This document shows positions 63,601-64,000 of a stretch of DNA of 64,000 nt, in pieces. The stretch is from positions 155,951 through 219,950 of the forward strand of contig CAZHCW010000004.1 of the NCBI GenBank assembly GCA_964531325.1, in the 5' to 3' direction. Made by a program: the position numbers and the translations under genes. Below the pieces are notes generated by a model, which saw only the letters and a list, made by a program, of their open reading frames with translations, ran no database searches and had not been told where the DNA came from. Numbering within the stretch: the stretch's first letter is position 1; every line of letters begins with the position of its first letter. Source of the DNA: UTCHB3 sp964531325 (GTDB lineage Bacteria > Bacteroidota > Ignavibacteria > Ignavibacteriales > Ignavibacteriaceae).

Positions 63601-63737
63601 ATCTCGTTGAAAAAGATTCCGAATTCAAGAAATTTCACGACCACAATCTTGCCTACCATGTTTTGGAAGAGCTGAATGTAAAACCAAACATCTCATACAT
63701 CGCCAGATTGTGGAATACAAATACGGAGGAAGTGTAA
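60642..63737 (+). CDS. actB: Alternative complex III iron-sulfur subunit ActB (molybdopterin oxidoreductase-like)
   Basis: A 1031-residue periplasmic subunit. A Tat signal with SRRKFLALLSASAAFTAAGC (residues 55-74) ends at a possible lipoprotein cysteine C74. Residues about 90-740 resemble a molybdopterin oxidoreductase that in ACIII is thought to lack the cofactor; CSSCAHSCG and KICAKGHAS supply an N-terminal cluster-like set. Residues 790-1020 are an NrfC-like ferredoxin region: CTGCGNCSVACSIENNI, CQHCDNAPCENVCP, CVGTRYCSNNCPYK and CTFCVHRIEE with CQEACPADAIS. Together with ActA and the NrfD-like ActC, which starts right after the stop, it forms the core of the quinol:acceptor oxidoreductase. 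Confidence 0.95.
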   Translation: MDELNKDPKDLNQDLLWRSVEEYKSGGKLDDVHYNEFMPGVKEEFDPQKMGSGISRRKFLALLSASAAFTAAGCSDYRDKGELMPYNKKPEEMTIGEANYYASTCSSCAHSCGILIKTREGRPIKVDGNPDHPVSAGKICAKGHASIMDLYDPQRFTEPQVSKEGIYDPISWKDVDNKVILALSTLGASEAAFISNKVSSPTAMKLMKELQEKFTGIKYYYYDLFSDANRSAAWRECYGEDSVPAVIKWDEADVILALEANLYGTDGNSVEQQRLITSRRSVKDTKRFNRIYAAEANFSSTGANADYRLRIKPTQYHDFVMTLINEVGKRGKGKGLIPKEIAGVLSGFSVESFAKKAGFGPKSVKALNSLVGDLLSTNGKSIVYAGETVPVEVHVLVNLLNEMTGGSSLYNDAVSNVELHKYSSATEIADLISKMKSGKIKLLVNLDANPVYHLPKDSGFAAALKSVPLVVSLATLQNETTFASNFVLPLNHNFESWGDASVRSNVTSTMQPVIAPLYNTRQKEAILLQWLSGSAEGYKETAYLDYLKASWKESNDVTGSFDKFWSGIIHDGLKLEKTKKAAEYKFTVEKVASKNPLNEAKFAVILAQSYALGDGKHSNNGWLQELPHPISKVTWDNYAAISDKTSKEIGVKTNSLVEVEVNGKKVVLPILIQPGLADNTIVVELGYGRTKSPVVALEVGKDVSLFMKSLTDRVFTNASVTPVDGKYILASTQDHHSYDETLVKDVKDAHLKRHIIQEGTLKQYEKDPEFLHAGKKHNLISLYDAHKYPDNKWGMTIDLNKCTGCGNCSVACSIENNIPVVGKDQVIVGREMQWLRIDRYYAGTPEEPVASYQPMMCQHCDNAPCENVCPVVATTHSIDGLNQMVYNRCVGTRYCSNNCPYKVRRFNFYDFRDHFAKGYYYEQPVNLGHNPEVSVRPRGVMEKCTFCVHRIEEERSKAVATGRKLKGSDVKTACQEACPADAISFGDLVEKDSEFKKFHDHNLAYHVLEELNVKPNISYIARLWNTNTEEV

Positions 63738-64000
63738 GTGAATATAGATTACAGTAAAGAACTTCCGATAGTTCAGGGCCGGCTCTCACTTGGAGAGTTA
63801 GAGGATCTGATTGCAAAACCGATGTCGGAGAAGCCAACTCCAAAATATTATATTGCTCTTGCAATTACTCTGACACTTTTGATGATAGGCGCTACCAGTC
63901 TTGGATTTACATTCTACTATGGAACAGGTTTATGGGGTAACAACCAACCGGTTGGTTGGGCGTTTGACATCGTAAACTTCGTTTTCTGGGTAGGTATCGG
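63738..64000 (+). CDS. actC: Alternative complex III NrfD-like membrane subunit ActC (partial)
   Basis: The gene begins with GTG at 63738, directly after the actB stop, and runs off the window end; only about 87 codons are seen. The N-terminus (NIDYSKELPIVQGRLSLGELED) is followed by a hydrophobic segment (YYIALAITLTLLMIGATSLGF), then GWAFDIVNFVFWVGIG. This fits the N-terminal part of the NrfD-like quinone-binding subunit ActC, which normally follows ActB. Confidence 0.88.
   Translation, partial: MNIDYSKELPIVQGRLSLGELEDLIAKPMSEKPTPKYYIALAITLTLLMIGATSLGFTFYYGTGLWGNNQPVGWAFDIVNFVFWVGI

Overview
The window looks like a chromosomal segment of a free-living heterotroph of the Bacteroidetes/Chlorobi/Ignavibacteria supergroup, most likely an Ignavibacteria-type bacterium (inference). 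Five large genes encode secreted proteins with type IX secretion (T9SS)-style C-terminal tails. The right edge carries the start of an alternative complex III operon. Several upstream regions contain the Bacteroidetes-type promoter (TTTG, then about 19 bases, then TAnnTTTG). The DNA is AT-rich and genes are packed into operons with ATGA, TAATG and TTGA overlaps. No phage, insertion sequence or CRISPR array was seen.

Layout. 0-7.3 kb: one phosphate operon, phnDCE-like then pstSCAB-phoU, behind a Pho-box-like 11-base direct repeat, with a convergent TetR gene at its end. 7.8-9.5 kb: a small accessory patch with an AbiEi-like antitoxin gene and what seems to be only the C-terminal remnant of its AbiEii toxin partner. 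9.5-17.5 kb: a secreted FG-GAP protein with a striking hairpin in its leader, a PpiD/SurA-type foldase, an outer-membrane barrel, aroK-aroB, and a secreted deacetylase-like protein. 17.7-21.7 kb: nadA, then a compact set (phenylalanine 4-hydroxylase, peroxiredoxin, 6-pyruvoyltetrahydropterin synthase, GTP cyclohydrolase I, short-chain reductase) that reads as an enzyme together with the pathway for its own tetrahydrobiopterin-like cofactor. 21.9-31.3 kb: surface polysaccharide genes (aminotransferase, sugar-phosphate transferase, Wzi-like barrel) and a 1916-residue gingipain-family (C25) protease.

31.4-36.5 kb: glmS, then a three-gene operon of a P-loop GTPase of the 'cyclic 2,3-diphosphoglycerate synthetase-like' family, carbamate kinase and ornithine carbamoyltransferase, with no arginine deiminase. 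36.7-45.4 kb: two giant paralogous secreted fibronectin-III-like proteins in tandem, with matching promoters and terminators; one has gained two LamG domains. 45.6-48.4 kb: an M28 peptidase, an MFS transporter and tRNA-Ala(GGC). 48.6-53.2 kb: two soluble histidine kinases, a LOG-family hydrolase, a DUF4384-like secreted protein, and two bacterial microcompartment shell proteins, the second with a long tail ending in a SAP/Rho-N-like helical motif. 53.2-59.6 kb: YbbR protein, thymidylate kinase, S41 protease, a zinc-ribbon membrane protein and a GlcD/GlcF-like flavin/iron-sulfur dehydrogenase pair. 59.9-64 kb: actA (pentaheme cytochrome), a small anchored ORF, actB and the truncated start of actC, a quinol-oxidising respiratory complex.

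The most interesting loci are the GTPase-arcC-OTC operon, the shell-protein pair without encapsulated enzymes, the cofactor-plus-hydroxylase operon, the hairpin leader at 11.1 kb, and the twin giant adhesin-like genes.
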